Positions 24,089 through 33,570 are shown, numbered from the stretch's first letter. The stretch is 43,631 nucleotides of DNA from Astrobacterium formosum (GCA_030848545.1 JAVDCA010000040.1:1-43631), one strand, 5' to 3'. The notes: generated by a model from the letters alone, not told the origin. A program made the numbers and translations.

Positions 24089-25477
24089 ATGGCGGTCGAC
24101 GACACAAACATTGCGGCCGCTTGGCCCGATGCCGCCACACCTCTCGGGCGGCTGCGGCGGGCGTTCTTCGCGCTCTCTGGCGCCGCGCTGACGGCGGACT
24201 ACGTCGCCCAGGAGACGCCTGCCGCGCTCATCCGCCTCGACGGCGATTTCGCCGCCTTCGCGCATCTCCACCAGGAGCACGCCGAATCTGGCAATGACGG
24301 CGGGCCGTGGACCACCTGGCTGATCCTCGGCGGCCGCGGCGCCGGCAAGACACGGGCCGGCGCCGAATGGCTCAAGGCGCAGGCGCTCGGCCTTTCCCCC
24401 TATGCGGCGCGGCCGCTCGGCCATCTCGCCCTCGTGGGCGAAAGCGAGCGCGACGTTCGCGAGGTGATGGTCGAGGGCCCGTCCGGGCTGCTTGCGGTAT
24501 CGCCGCCGGGCGAGCGGCCGACCTGGACGCCGTCGCGGCGGCGGCTGGCGTGGCCGAACGGCGCCGTCGCCCATGTGTTCTCGGCGGAAGACCCGGAGAG
24601 CCTGCGCGGGCCGCAGTTCGAGGCGGCGTGGTGCGACGAGCTCGCCAAGTGGCGCCATGCCGAGAAGGCCTTCGACATGCTCCAGTTCGGGCTCCGGCTC
24701 GGCGCGCGTCCGCGCCAGCTCGTCACCACGACGCCGCGGCCGACGCTGCTGATCAAGCGCCTGATGGCCGACGGCAGGACGCGCGTCACCCGCGCGGCCA
24801 CGCAGGCGAACCGCGATTTCCTCTCGCCGGTGTTCCTCGATCAGGTGATCGGCCGCTACGCCGGCACGCGGCTGGGCCGCCAGGAGATTTTGGGCGAGAT
24901 CATCGAGGAGCGGCCGGACGCCTTGTGGAAGCGCGCCCTGATCGAGACCTGCCGGGTCGACGCGCCGCCGCCGCTCGCCCGCATCGTCGTCGGCGTCGAT
25001 CCGCCGGCGACCCACAAGCCGGGCGCCGACGCCTGCGGCATCGTCGCCGCCGGCCGCGCCGCCGACGGAGCGATCTACGTCCTCGAGGACGGCTCGGTCG
25101 CGGGGCTATCGCCCTCGGGCTGGGGCGCCAAGGCGGTCGCGCTCTATCATCGCCTCGAAGCGGATGCCCTCGTCGTCGAGGTCAACATGGGCGGCGACAT
25201 GGTCAGGACCGTGCTCGGCCAGGTGGACGCTTCGGTCGCCGTCAAGGAGGTGGTGGCGACGCGGGGCAAGTGGCTGCGTGCCGAGCCGGTCGCTACCCTC
25301 TACGAGCAGGGCAAGGTGCGCCACGTGGGCGCGTTTCCGCAGCTCGAAGACGAGATGTGCGACTTCGGCCTCGACGGCCTCGCCTCGGGCCGCTCGCCCG
25401 ACCGGCTCGACGCCCTGGTATGGGCGGTGACAGCGTTGATGGCGCGGCGCGCCGAGCCGCGGATCAGGATATTGTGA
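24089..25477 (+). CDS. phage/GTA large terminase subunit (TerL2)
   Basis: A 462-residue second large terminase, the same length as TerL1 at 761. Walker A GGRGAGKT lies at about 81-88; the Walker B region is AAWCDELAKWRHAEKAFDML; the nuclease-side acidic motif is VVGVDPPATHKPGADACG, with DALVVEVNMGGDMV following. All catalytic motifs appear intact, so this copy could be functional. It shares long identical blocks with TerL1 but differs clearly at the N-terminus and between residues 85 and 130. The start at 24089 was chosen by length match to TerL1; a frame start at 24053 is possible. A minus-strand GGDEF-EAL gene separates it from the prohead protease. Confidence 0.93.
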   Translation: MAVDDTNIAAAWPDAATPLGRLRRAFFALSGAALTADYVAQETPAALIRLDGDFAAFAHLHQEHAESGNDGGPWTTWLILGGRGAGKTRAGAEWLKAQALGLSPYAARPLGHLALVGESERDVREVMVEGPSGLLAVSPPGERPTWTPSRRRLAWPNGAVAHVFSAEDPESLRGPQFEAAWCDELAKWRHAEKAFDMLQFGLRLGARPRQLVTTTPRPTLLIKRLMADGRTRVTRAATQANRDFLSPVFLDQVIGRYAGTRLGRQEILGEIIEERPDALWKRALIETCRVDAPPPLARIVVGVDPPATHKPGADACGIVAAGRAADGAIYVLEDGSVAGLSPSGWGAKAVALYHRLEADALVVEVNMGGDMVRTVLGQVDASVAVKEVVATRGKWLRAEPVATLYEQGKVRHVGAFPQLEDEMCDFGLDGLASGRSPDRLDALVWAVTALMARRAEPRIRIL

Positions 25478-25514
25478 GACGGGTTGGAGTGACTGGCACC
25501 TGCCGCGGGCGCTT

Positions 25515-25592
25515 GTCTTCTCCCTCTCCCCCAGGACCTTCGCATGTGGCACGGCGTTCCTTCTCCCTCTCCCCGCTGGGGAGAGGGAGTCC
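25515..25592. repeat. CCCTCTCCCC palindromic repeats after TerL2
   Basis: TTCTCCCTCTCCCCCAGGACC and TCCCTCTCCCCGCTGGGGAG with AGGGAG form one full and one partial hairpin between the converging TerL2 and GGDEF-EAL genes. A terminator role for one or both is plausible. Confidence 0.65.
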
Positions 25593-25643
25593 GCCGCGCT
25601 ATTTGGCGTACGCTTTGTTTCACCACTGGATATCGACGCGGCC

Positions 25644-28457
25644 TCACGCGACGCTGGCGATCCGCTCGTCGTCCGCGAACGTGAGCGAGCCGGCGGGGGC
25701 GGGGCGGCCGAACAGGAAACCCTGCATCTGGCGCACGCCGGCGGCGCGCAGGGCTTCGTACTGGGCCTCGGTCTCGATGCCTTCGGCCAGCGTCGCGATG
25801 TCGAGCGAGCGGCCCAGATTGACGACCGCGGCGATGACGGCGGCGCAGTCGTCGCGGGCGAGGAGGCCGCGGATGAAGGAACGGTCGATCTTGATCTTGT
25901 CGAACGGGAACAGGGTCAGATAGCTCAGCGACGAATAGCCGGTGCCGAAATCGTCGAGCGCAATCGAGAGGCCGAGCGCCTTGAGGCTGCGTAGGACTTC
26001 GAGATTGCCGGCATCGGCGTCGAGAAGGACCCGTTCGGTGATCTCGATTTCGAGGCGCTGCGGTGGCAATCCGGAACGGCGAAGCGCATTCCTGATCACT
26101 TCGAACAGGTTCGACTTGCGGAACTGGACCGGCGAAATGTTGACCGCGACCGTGACGGTCTCCGGCCAGTTCATCGCCTCCTTGCATGCCGTTTCGAGGA
26201 TCCATTCGCCGATCGGATGGATCAATCCGGTGTCCTCGGCGAGTGGAATGAAGCGGTCGGGCGCCATCAGTCCGTCGACAGGATGGCGCCAGCGCACCAG
26301 CGCCTCGACGCCGCGGATACTCCGCGTGGCGGCGTCCACCTGTGGTTGATAGTGGAGCTCGAACTCCCCGCGCGCGAGAGCCTCGCGCAGGTCCAGCTCG
26401 AGGCGATGGCGCTCCTCGACCACGGCGGCGAGCGCCGGATCGAAGAAGGCGTAGATGTTGCGGCCGTTGGACTTGGCTTTGTAGAGAGCGAGGTCGGCGC
26501 GCTTCATCAGCTCGTCGGCGTCGGCGCCGTCGTAGGGCGCGATGGCGATTCCGATCGAAGCGCCGATCGCAGACACGTGGCCGTCGACCTCGTATGGCCG
26601 CGCGATCGTCGCCAGGATGCGGCCGGCGAGCGCCGAAGCACCGCCGCGCATTTCCGCATGGGCAATGGCGAGCGAGGTGAACAGGCGCGGCGCCGCCTGG
26701 ATGACGGCGAATTCGTCGCCACCGAGGCGGGCGAGCATGTCGCCCTCGGCAAGCGTATCGCCGATCCTGCGCGTGATCTCCTTGAGGAGGGCGTCCCCGG
26801 CGGCATGGCCGAAGGAATCGTTGACGCGCTTGAAATGATCGATGTCGAGGAGGAGAACCGCGAAGGGTTGTGCGGACGCCGTCAGCCGGCCCTCGGCCTC
26901 GGTCAGGCGCTCGAGGAACTGGGAACGGTTGGCGATGCCGGTCAGGGCATCATTGTGGGCGAGATGGTGGATGCGGGCTTCGCGGGCACGCGACTGGGTG
27001 ACGTCGTCGTAGGTCGCGACCCAACCGCCGCCCGGCAGGGGCACGTTGCGGATCGCGACGACGCGATTGGCGAAGACCACGTCGTCGGTCCAGGCGTTCC
27101 CGGACGACACCATGCGGAGGATCCGGGCGACTTCCGCGTCGCAGTCGTTGGGCTCGCCACGGCGCCGGCAGACGTCGGCGACGATGTCGCGCAGCGCGGC
27201 GCCCGGCTCGCCGAGATGGGCGGGCAGGCCCGACATGGTCCGGTAGTGCTCGTTGCACAGGATCAGGCGTGCCTCGCGGTCGAACATGGCGAGGCCCTGG
27301 TTCATGTTGTTGAGCGCGGTGTCGAGCTTGTGGGACGTCGCCTTGAGGGACGATTCCGAGGAGGTCAGGTGGCGGAACTGGCGCGCGATGGTGACGAGCA
27401 GGAGGAGCGCGACGCCGAGCAGCACGATGGTCTGCGCGGCCGTCACCCAGGCGGCGGCGCGCCAGTCGGCCAGGAGGATATGTTCGGGAATGCCGGTGAA
27501 GACCACGAGCGGTTGGTCGGCGATTGGATGAACGGCGCTCCAGCGCGGCAGGCCGTCGAAACGACTGACATGCCGGTAGGCGCCGCCGCCCGCGCCGACC
27601 GCGGCCAGGAACGGTTCCGTGTTTGTGATCTTCTGGCCGGAGCGGACCTTGTCGTTCGAATGGGTTTCGAGGAGCGTGCCGTCGCGCCGTGAAAGTCCGA
27701 AGGTCTGGCCCGGCCGCGGGGCGACGCTCCAGAAGATGCTCTTGATGTAGGCGGAGCGGAAGCTGATGAAAACGATGCCGCGGAAGTCGCCGGCGACGCC
27801 CTGAAGGCGGCGCGCGACGGCGAGGGCGGGTTCGCCGGTGATGCGATTGTCGACCGGCTCCGACACGTGGAAGCGGTCGTCATGGGAGTCGCGCAGCGCG
27901 ACGAAATAGCTGCGGTCGGCGATGTTGAAGGACGGCGCCGGCCAACCGCTGCTGGCTGCGATCGGCTGGCCGTGCTGGTCGGCGACGACGATGTGCAGGG
28001 CCTGCGGCAGCGCCACCAATTGACTCTGCAGGCGAGCATGGAAGGCCGGCATCTCGAGGAGCGCCCGGCCGTCGAAGTCGGTGCGATTGAGTTCGTATTC
28101 GACCTCCGCCTGCAGATGCTGCAGCACGATGTCGATGGCCTGGATCGAGCGGGCGATCTGGCCCCCCAGCATGGTGGCGACGTTGCGCGTCTCGCGTACG
28201 CCGTTGGCGAGCGCCACATCGCGGTCACGCAACACCGAAAGGCCGACCGCGGACGTCGCCAGAACGATGACGGTCGCGACGGCGGCGCTGAGGATTCGGA
28301 TCGTCGATCGTCGCGTCAAGTCTTCCGGTGTCCTGCGCTGGCATGACGAAACGAGACACGTTCGTCGGCGCGAATGTGACGGTAAATCGCTAAAATTTTC
28401 GGCAGCAAACACCGTTAAACGTCCGTAGTGGCGGCTGCCTGTTACCGGGAAACGCAT
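25644..28457 (-). CDS. membrane GGDEF-EAL protein with PAS domain (c-di-GMP turnover)
   Basis: A protein of up to 937 residues. A membrane segment at about 53-75 and another at about 337-357 enclose a periplasmic sensor region (dCache-like, DRSYFVALRD and GIVFISFRSAYIKS). Then come a PAS domain (375-490), a GGDEF domain (about 496-665, RLGGDEFAVIQ at 577-587) and an EAL domain with GVEALVRWRHP and ALDDFGTGYSSLSYL. Both catalytic signatures look intact, so it could make and degrade c-di-GMP; no RxxD inhibitory site precedes GGDEF. The true start is uncertain: the first ATG gives a 50-residue polar leader, and a TTG near codon 47 has GGAAG upstream. Inserted between TerL2 and the protease on the opposite strand. 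Confidence 0.92.
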   Translation of the reverse strand: MRFPVTGSRHYGRLTVFAAENFSDLPSHSRRRTCLVSSCQRRTPEDLTRRSTIRILSAAVATVIVLATSAVGLSVLRDRDVALANGVRETRNVATMLGGQIARSIQAIDIVLQHLQAEVEYELNRTDFDGRALLEMPAFHARLQSQLVALPQALHIVVADQHGQPIAASSGWPAPSFNIADRSYFVALRDSHDDRFHVSEPVDNRITGEPALAVARRLQGVAGDFRGIVFISFRSAYIKSIFWSVAPRPGQTFGLSRRDGTLLETHSNDKVRSGQKITNTEPFLAAVGAGGGAYRHVSRFDGLPRWSAVHPIADQPLVVFTGIPEHILLADWRAAAWVTAAQTIVLLGVALLLLVTIARQFRHLTSSESSLKATSHKLDTALNNMNQGLAMFDREARLILCNEHYRTMSGLPAHLGEPGAALRDIVADVCRRRGEPNDCDAEVARILRMVSSGNAWTDDVVFANRVVAIRNVPLPGGGWVATYDDVTQSRAREARIHHLAHNDALTGIANRSQFLERLTEAEGRLTASAQPFAVLLLDIDHFKRVNDSFGHAAGDALLKEITRRIGDTLAEGDMLARLGGDEFAVIQAAPRLFTSLAIAHAEMRGGASALAGRILATIARPYEVDGHVSAIGASIGIAIAPYDGADADELMKRADLALYKAKSNGRNIYAFFDPALAAVVEERHRLELDLREALARGEFELHYQPQVDAATRSIRGVEALVRWRHPVDGLMAPDRFIPLAEDTGLIHPIGEWILETACKEAMNWPETVTVAVNISPVQFRKSNLFEVIRNALRRSGLPPQRLEIEITERVLLDADAGNLEVLRSLKALGLSIALDDFGTGYSSLSYLTLFPFDKIKIDRSFIRGLLARDDCAAVIAAVVNLGRSLDIATLAEGIETEAQYEALRAAGVRQMQGFLFGRPAPAGSLTFADDERIASVA

Positions 28458-28561
28458 TTCTCCGGCGACATGACGTTACGTCCGCGCGCCGCTGCGCTGG
28501 TCTCCCCGACATTTTCCCTCCAGCAACGATCCGCGCCGCGTGCGCGGACGAAGGATGTCCC

Positions 28562-29125
28562 ATGCACGCACCATACGGTTCCGCCGCCGCGCCGCTCTCC
28601 ATCGACGGTGAGGGAATCATCGAGGGCTATGCGTCCCTGTTCGGTGCCGTCGACCTCGCCCGCGACATGGTGGTGCCGGGGGCGTTCAGGGAAAGCCTCG
28701 ATGTGCGCGGGCTCAATCGCATCCCGATGCTGTTCCAGCACGATCCCGCCGAACCGATCGGCGTCTGGCTGAAACTCGAGGAGGACTGGCGCGGCCTGCA
28801 CGCGCGCGGGCGCCTCATTCCGGACGTGGCGCGGGCGCGCGAGGTGCACGCACTCCTGAAGGCGGGCGCGATCGACGGACTGTCGATCGGGTTCCGCACC
28901 GTCAAGGCACGCGTCGATCCGAAGACGCGCGTGCGCAAGCTTCACCACGTCGATCTGTGGGAGATCTCTATCGTGACGTTTCCACTCCTGCCCGATGCCC
29001 GCGTCGCCGCCGTCAAGGCGATGCGCTGGCCCGAGCGGGCGGTGCGCAGGCGCGAAGCCGACGAGCGCTTCTTCCTGCGCAATCCGAGACTGCGTTTCGG
29101 CGTACCCGATGCACCGAGTGGCTGA
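28562..29125 (+). CDS. HK97-family prohead protease
   Basis: A 187-residue serine protease that processes the capsid precursor in HK97-like heads (GTA gene 4). Family features: GIIEGYASLFGAVDLARDMV, the catalytic His in MLFQHDPAEPIGVW, the catalytic Ser in AIDGLSIGFRT, and ELWEIS-type strand LWEISIVTFPLLPDARV. The ATG is preceded by GAAGGATGTCCC. In compact clusters it sits between portal and capsid. Here the portal lies 22 kb upstream and the capsid 8.5 kb downstream. The length is normal and catalytic residues are intact. Confidence 0.94.
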   Translation: MHAPYGSAAAPLSIDGEGIIEGYASLFGAVDLARDMVVPGAFRESLDVRGLNRIPMLFQHDPAEPIGVWLKLEEDWRGLHARGRLIPDVARAREVHALLKAGAIDGLSIGFRTVKARVDPKTRVRKLHHVDLWEISIVTFPLLPDARVAAVKAMRWPERAVRRREADERFFLRNPRLRFGVPDAPSG

Positions 29126-29169
29126 CACCTAAGGCAGCCGAGAATGATCCCGTCGTCGTAACCGATGAC

Positions 29170-29372
29170 TCCCGTTCACCGTCGTCCTGAGGTGGCCGCG
29201 CTACCGCAGGCGCAGCCTGCATACACTTGGCTGCGTGCGTGGCCCTCGAAGGGCGATGGCGCCAAGTCGCCTATAGGCGATTTGGTTCTCAACATTGCCG
29301 AACCCGGGCAAGCCCGAGTTCGGTGGCCTATCAGCCTTCGAGGCTCGGCTCACGCTCGCACCTCAGGATGAG
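29170..29372. repeat. CCTGAGG-type dispersed intergenic repeat
   Basis: GTCGTCCTGAGGTGGCCGCG and CTCGCACCTCAGGATGAGGTC's arms are inverted, with CCCTCGAAGGGCGATGGC and CAGCCTTCGAGGCTCGGC inner arms. Same family as 18326-18470. Fills the gap between protease and the 72-residue protein gene. Confidence 0.7.
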
Positions 29373-29403
29373 GTCGAGGTCAATGAATGCCGGTATTGTG
29401 CGA

Positions 29404-29622
29404 TCACTCGAAGCCGGGGTGGCGCATCTCGGCGCGGCGATGGGCGGAATACATCAACTGGCCGGTGCGTGCGAGGTCGCGCGAGGGATCCCAGCCGCTG
29501 CGGCCGTAGCGAGTGACGATGCTTTCCAGCAGGTGGCGTTCGTGGTCGGTGAGAAAGCGAACCAGCATCGGCGAAAATCCGATCTCGTCCAGTGTCTCGT
29601 CCAGTCTGTTGGCGTCCAGCAT
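29404..29622 (-). CDS. small conserved protein of unknown function (72 aa)
   Basis: A 72-residue protein, MLDANRLDETLDEIGFSPML at the start, then HERHLLESIVTRYGRSGWDP and RTGQLMYSAHRRAEMRH. It looks helical and soluble. The ATG follows AAGGACGACGACG, an acceptable ribosome site. No family was recognised. It points toward the prohead protease and has no visible operon partner. Confidence 0.6.
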   Translation of the reverse strand: MLDANRLDETLDEIGFSPMLVRFLTDHERHLLESIVTRYGRSGWDPSRDLARTGQLMYSAHRRAEMRHPGFE

Positions 29623-30075
29623 CGTCGTCGTCCTTCAACTTTGAGGGTGAAGGGCCGCCTGCGAATGACATTCGCACGGTCGGCCGTCCCGGACCTTTTC
29701 GCGCTCATGTGACGACGAGAGTGAAATCAAACGGCGTGCCAAGTCGGGGGTAGGTCGCCGCCGGCGGGATGCCGTGTCCCGGTATGGCAACCGATCGGGA
29801 TTGCCGGTCGGAGTCACACGGCTCGGGGGGAGGGGCGCCCAAATCAGCAGCACGATGGCGCAGTTTTGGTCGTTCTCGGCCCGCGTCCCACCCGCCTTCC
29901 GTGCATGTCGGCCCTGCACACAGCCGGCGCGTTGCGTAACCCTTGAGAAAGCTTGAAGAACGGGGTTCGGCCGCGTCCGATGCAGGGGCGATATGAGGAA
30001 ACGTACTCACGCCCGGCGAGGTCGTCGCCTATCTGTTCGGCAGAAAAGCACTTCGAATTGAAGAGAGTTACCCCC
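29623..30075. other. gene-free region, nothing assigned
   Basis: About 450 bases without a convincing gene; frames on both strands lack ribosome sites and family features. AACCCTTGAGAAAGCTTG near 29939 leads into the short reading frame at 30076. None of the window's main repeats is obvious here. Confidence 0.4.
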
Positions 30076-30168
30076 ATGAACAAGCACGTTCGTTTCCGAC
30101 CCAGCGTCACAGTTGTGCTGATCGAGAACATCGCGGCTTGGTTGCACGACTGGCTCAGCCACGACTGA
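30076..30168 (+). CDS. possible 30-residue small protein
   Basis: ATG at 30076 is preceded by GAAGAGAGTTACCCCC. The frame encodes MNKHVRFRPSVTVVLIENIA followed by AWLHDWLSHD: a basic start, a hydrophobic stretch and an amphipathic Trp/His end. It could be a small membrane-associated protein. Only the ribosome site and hydrophobic pattern support it, so coding status is uncertain. Confidence 0.35.
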   Translation: MNKHVRFRPSVTVVLIENIAAWLHDWLSHD

Positions 30169-30375
30169 TCCGACAAGGCACTGCCCCGACCCCCTGCTAC
30201 CGTTTGAAAAACAAAACCGACCCGGGGCGACCGCCGCAACCGCCGGATCCTTATCTTCACCCACTACGGGTTTTACCCAACCTGACGTTGTGTCGGGCCG
30301 TGTTATGTCCGACCGTCTGTCTCGGATGACCGGCGCAACGAAGCGCCGGCGGCGGGCGAAGGCGGACCCGGACTG

Positions 30376-32232
30376 GTGGTGGTGGGCGGCACGCGCATCG
30401 ATCGCATCCTCTTTTGGTTGGCGCCGGCGGCAGCCATCGTGGCGCTGCATCTGGTCAGTCGCGCCAACTACCTCCTGTTCCATTCGCTGGTGGAAGTGTT
30501 CCGCGTCGTCGTGCTGTTCGGCGTGTTCGTGATCGCCTGGCATTCGCGGCGTTGGTCCAACGAGACCTATATCGTCTTCATCGGCATCGTCTTCCTCGCC
30601 GTCGGCTTCCTCGAACTTCTGCACGCGCTCGCCTACCAGGGAATGGGGGTGTTCGACGACCACGACGCCAACCTGCCGACACAGTTGTGGATCGCGGCGC
30701 GCTATCTGGAAAGCGCGTCGCTGCTCGTCGCCCCGTTCCTCGCTGGCCGCCGCTTTCACGGCGGCGTCGCCTTCGCGGTCTATGCGGCGATCACCGCCGC
30801 CGTCACGGCGGCGATCTTCTCCGGAGCGTTCCCGGACTGCTTCGTCACCGGGCGGGGCCAGACGCCGTTCAAGATCGCCAGCGAATACGTCATCGGTGCC
30901 CTGTTCGCGGGCGCCATGGTGCCGATCCTCACCCGGCGCATGTTCGATGTCGGCATTCGCCGTCTGATGATCGCCTGCCTTGCGACCACGATTGCCGCCG
31001 AAGTGGCCTTCACGCTGTATGTGGACGTCTACGGGCCCGCCAACCAGATCGCTCATCTTCTCCTGCTGCTGTCGACCTATTTCCTCTATCGGGCGGTGTT
31101 GGTATCGGGGATCGTCAACCCATTCTCGCTCCTGTTCCAGAACCTCAAGGACAGCCAGGAGCGTTACGCGCGCCTCGCCGATGCCACCCGCGAAGGCGTG
31201 CTGATCTGCGACGGCGGACGGGTCGTCGAGGTCAATGCGGGCTTCCGCGCCATGTTCGGCTACTCCGAAGCCGAACTCGCGCAGATGCCGCTGGGCGACC
31301 TGTTCGCCGCCGAGGAACGCCGCCCGGCGCTCGCCATGCTCGACGCGCCGCGCACCGAGGTCCGCCACACCCTCGCCCGGCGGCGCGACGGCAGCATCTT
31401 TCCGGTCGAACTCACCGGCGGCGCGCTCAACCATGGCGGGCGCGACTTGCGCGTCGCGCAGATCCGCGACCTTACCGAGGAAAAGCGCAGCGAGGAGGAG
31501 CGCCGCATCCTGCAGGCGGAAGTCCGGCAGGCCTCGCGGCTCTCCGAGATCGGCCGCGTGGCGGCCGCGCTCGCCCACGAACTCAACCAGCCGCTCACGG
31601 CGGTCATGAGCTATGTGGGTGCTTGCCGCCGCCTCCTCGCCGCCGGCAAATTCGGCGAGGAGGAGCGCGGCAAGCTTTCCGAGGTGATGGGGCTCGCCGG
31701 CGCCCAGGCGATGCGGGCGGCGGAGATCATCCGCCATGTGCGCGAGTTCATCGGCACCGGCGAAAGCGAACGCACCATCGAGGACGCCGCCCATGTGGTG
31801 CGCGAGGCGGCGACGCTGGCACTTGCCGCCGCCAGGCACAATGCCGTCGTGTTGACCACCGACTTCGCCGATGTGGGCCGCGTGCTCGTCAACAAGGTGC
31901 AGATCCAGCAGGTGGTGATCAATCTGGTGAGCAACGCCCTCGAGGCGATGGAGACCTGCGTGCGCCGCGAGCTCGAGATCGTGCTCACGCAAAAGCACGA
32001 CCAGGTGGAGGTGAGCGTCGTCGACACCGGCCCGGGGCTCGACCCGGAGATTGCCGAGCGGGTGTTCAAGCCGTTCGCGTCCACCAAGGTGCGCGGCGTC
32101 GGCATCGGCCTGTCGGTGTGCCGCGAGATCGTCGAGTCCCATCACGGCAAGATCTGGTTCGAGAAGAACCCGGCCGGCGGCGCCACCTTCCGGTTCACCC
32201 TGCCGCTGGTGCGCGACGACATGGCGGCGTGA
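30376..32232 (+). CDS. MASE3-PAS sensor histidine kinase
   Basis: An inner-membrane kinase of about 618 residues. Residues 10-245 hold some seven membrane segments with the MASE3 signature (SNETYIVFIGIVFLAVGFLE; LHALAYQGMGVF; LPTQLWIAARYLESASLLVA). A PAS domain follows at about 258-370, then HisKA with the FixL/DctB-type H-box ALAHELNQPLTAV (His401). The HATPase domain has NLVSNALEAM, DTGPGLD and GVGIGLSVC. No response-regulator gene is adjacent, so its partner lies elsewhere. The start is uncertain: a run of GTG codons at 30376 was used because no ATG precedes the first membrane segment. The ligand of MASE3 is unknown. Confidence 0.9.
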   Translation: MVVGGTRIDRILFWLAPAAAIVALHLVSRANYLLFHSLVEVFRVVVLFGVFVIAWHSRRWSNETYIVFIGIVFLAVGFLELLHALAYQGMGVFDDHDANLPTQLWIAARYLESASLLVAPFLAGRRFHGGVAFAVYAAITAAVTAAIFSGAFPDCFVTGRGQTPFKIASEYVIGALFAGAMVPILTRRMFDVGIRRLMIACLATTIAAEVAFTLYVDVYGPANQIAHLLLLLSTYFLYRAVLVSGIVNPFSLLFQNLKDSQERYARLADATREGVLICDGGRVVEVNAGFRAMFGYSEAELAQMPLGDLFAAEERRPALAMLDAPRTEVRHTLARRRDGSIFPVELTGGALNHGGRDLRVAQIRDLTEEKRSEEERRILQAEVRQASRLSEIGRVAAALAHELNQPLTAVMSYVGACRRLLAAGKFGEEERGKLSEVMGLAGAQAMRAAEIIRHVREFIGTGESERTIEDAAHVVREAATLALAAARHNAVVLTTDFADVGRVLVNKVQIQQVVINLVSNALEAMETCVRRELEIVLTQKHDQVEVSVVDTGPGLDPEIAERVFKPFASTKVRGVGIGLSVCREIVESHHGKIWFEKNPAGGATFRFTLPLVRDDMAA

Positions 32233-32235
32233 GCG

Positions 32236-32475
32236 ATACTCTTTTCGGCCGATCAGTGCGGTTCGTGCCCCGGGCGCGCTGCGGCATGAGCTCTTCGCGA
32301 ATGCTGCTGCGCAGACCCTTAGGCCTGGCGCCGCGCTCGCCCCAATCGATCCGGCGCCGCCGTTTGGCAGGCGCCCGCGCAAGGCCCCGGTTCAGCGTCG
32401 CACCACTCCACTCCACTCCACTCCACTCCACTCCGCTTCGCTGCGTTCCGCGCTGCGCCGCGCCCGGGGCACGGC
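32236..32475 (-). repeat. MITE-like inverted-repeat element with (CCACT)n microsatellite
   Basis: Left outer arm TTTCGGCCGATCAG, left core CGTGCCCCGGGCGCGCTGC, then GCAGACCCTTAGGCCTGGC, CAAGGCCCCGGTTCAGCGTC and right core CGCGCCCGGGGCACGG. At 32403-32434 the CACCACTCC segment common to the family is expanded into about six CCACT units. It lies between the histidine kinase and the TctC-like gene. Confidence 0.82.
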
Positions 32476-32567
32476 AATCGCGGGAGCCGGCCTCGGGGCC
32501 GGCGCTTGCTGCGCTACGTCAATCCCCCTATGGTTGCGTCAGGCGGATACCATACGGGGAGGGCGTC

Positions 32568-33563
32568 GTGGCAGGGCAGCAGACACGCGGAGCTTGGGCG
32601 CGAGGCTGGGCATTCGTCGCCAGTGTGGTCGTCGTGTCGGGACTGTCCGCCTTCGGTCTCGTGCAAGTCTCAGCACAGTCCTTGTTTTCCCGGCCGATCA
32701 CGTTCGTGGCCATTTCGGCGCCGGGCGCCATCAACGACTTTGTCACCCGCCTCCTGGGCCAGGAACTCAGTGCCGCGGTCGGCCAGCCGGTCGTGGTCGA
32801 GAACCGCACGGCGGCCGGCGGGGTGCCGGCTTTCGCGCAGGTGAGCAAGTCGCCGGGAGACGGCCAGCTCTTCATCATGTCGGCGGTCGGGCCGACCGTG
32901 ATCGCGCCCTTGATCTCGTCCAACGCCAAGTACGACGCGGCGAACGATTTCACCCCGGTGATCCTGGCGTGCGAAACCCCCAATGTCCTGCTGGTCAGTC
33001 CGAAGCTCGGCGCCAAGAGCGTCGCCGACCTGATCGCCTACGCCAAGAACCATGGGGGACGGCTGAGCATCGGCCATCCGGGCATCGGCACCACGGGACA
33101 TCTGCTCGGCCTCCTGTTCGCCGGCGAGGCCGGCATCGACGCGAGCTTCATCGCCTATCGGGGCGCCGCGCCGCTGACCGCCGATCTTGCCGGCGGCCAG
33201 ATCGACATCGCGTTTCCGGCCTACGGTCCCGGCATGGACGCGGTGCCGCTCGTCGCGGTGGCGACGCCGGAGCCGGTCGCGATCCTGCCCGGTGTGCCGA
33301 CCATGGCCCAGAGCGGCTTTTCGAAGGTGACCGGCAGCACATGGTATGCGGTGTTCGCGCCGCCGGGCCTGCCCGAGGAGATCACCGCCAGGGTCAACGC
33401 CGCCCTCGATGCCGCGCTTTCCAAGGACGACATCCGCGGCCGTATGCAGAAGGCGGGATGCGCCCCGATCGGCGGGGCGCCGGCGCGGCTCGTGGAACGC
33501 ATCGGCACCGATCGCGGCAAATGGGAAGCCGTCGTGCGCGCCGCCGGCATCCGCATCGACTGA
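32568..33563 (+). CDS. TctC/Bug-family periplasmic solute-binding protein
   Basis: A 331-residue extracytoplasmic receptor of the tripartite tricarboxylate transporter (Bug) family. An N-terminal signal/anchor (WAFVASVVVVSGLSAFGLV) ends near VSAQS. Then PITFVAISAPGAINDFVTRL, VVVENRTAAGG, the FTPVILACETPNVLLV strand, and C-terminal ARVNAALDAALS are typical. The GTG start at 32568 has GGGGAGGGCGTC upstream. No tctA/tctB permease genes are nearby, which is common for orphan Bug receptors. The dienelactone hydrolase follows by 7 bases, so both are probably co-transcribed; uptake of an aromatic or carboxylate compound is plausible. Confidence 0.9.
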   Translation: MAGQQTRGAWARGWAFVASVVVVSGLSAFGLVQVSAQSLFSRPITFVAISAPGAINDFVTRLLGQELSAAVGQPVVVENRTAAGGVPAFAQVSKSPGDGQLFIMSAVGPTVIAPLISSNAKYDAANDFTPVILACETPNVLLVSPKLGAKSVADLIAYAKNHGGRLSIGHPGIGTTGHLLGLLFAGEAGIDASFIAYRGAAPLTADLAGGQIDIAFPAYGPGMDAVPLVAVATPEPVAILPGVPTMAQSGFSKVTGSTWYAVFAPPGLPEEITARVNAALDAALSKDDIRGRMQKAGCAPIGGAPARLVERIGTDRGKWEAVVRAAGIRID

Positions 33564-33570
33564 GCCACAC

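Noticed and set aside
26217-27692. 491-codon + strand frame opposite the GGDEF-EAL gene
   Set aside because: Antisense shadow; the minus strand encodes a protein with intact GGDEF and EAL motifs.
30007-32382. 791-codon minus strand frame opposite the histidine kinase
   Set aside because: Antisense shadow of the MASE3-PAS-HisKA-HATPase gene; no recognisable domain.
30414-32567. Long upstream extension of the TctC-like frame
   Set aside because: The extension is a shadow of the kinase gene in another frame; a GTG at 32568 with a strong ribosome site and signal peptide marks the real start.
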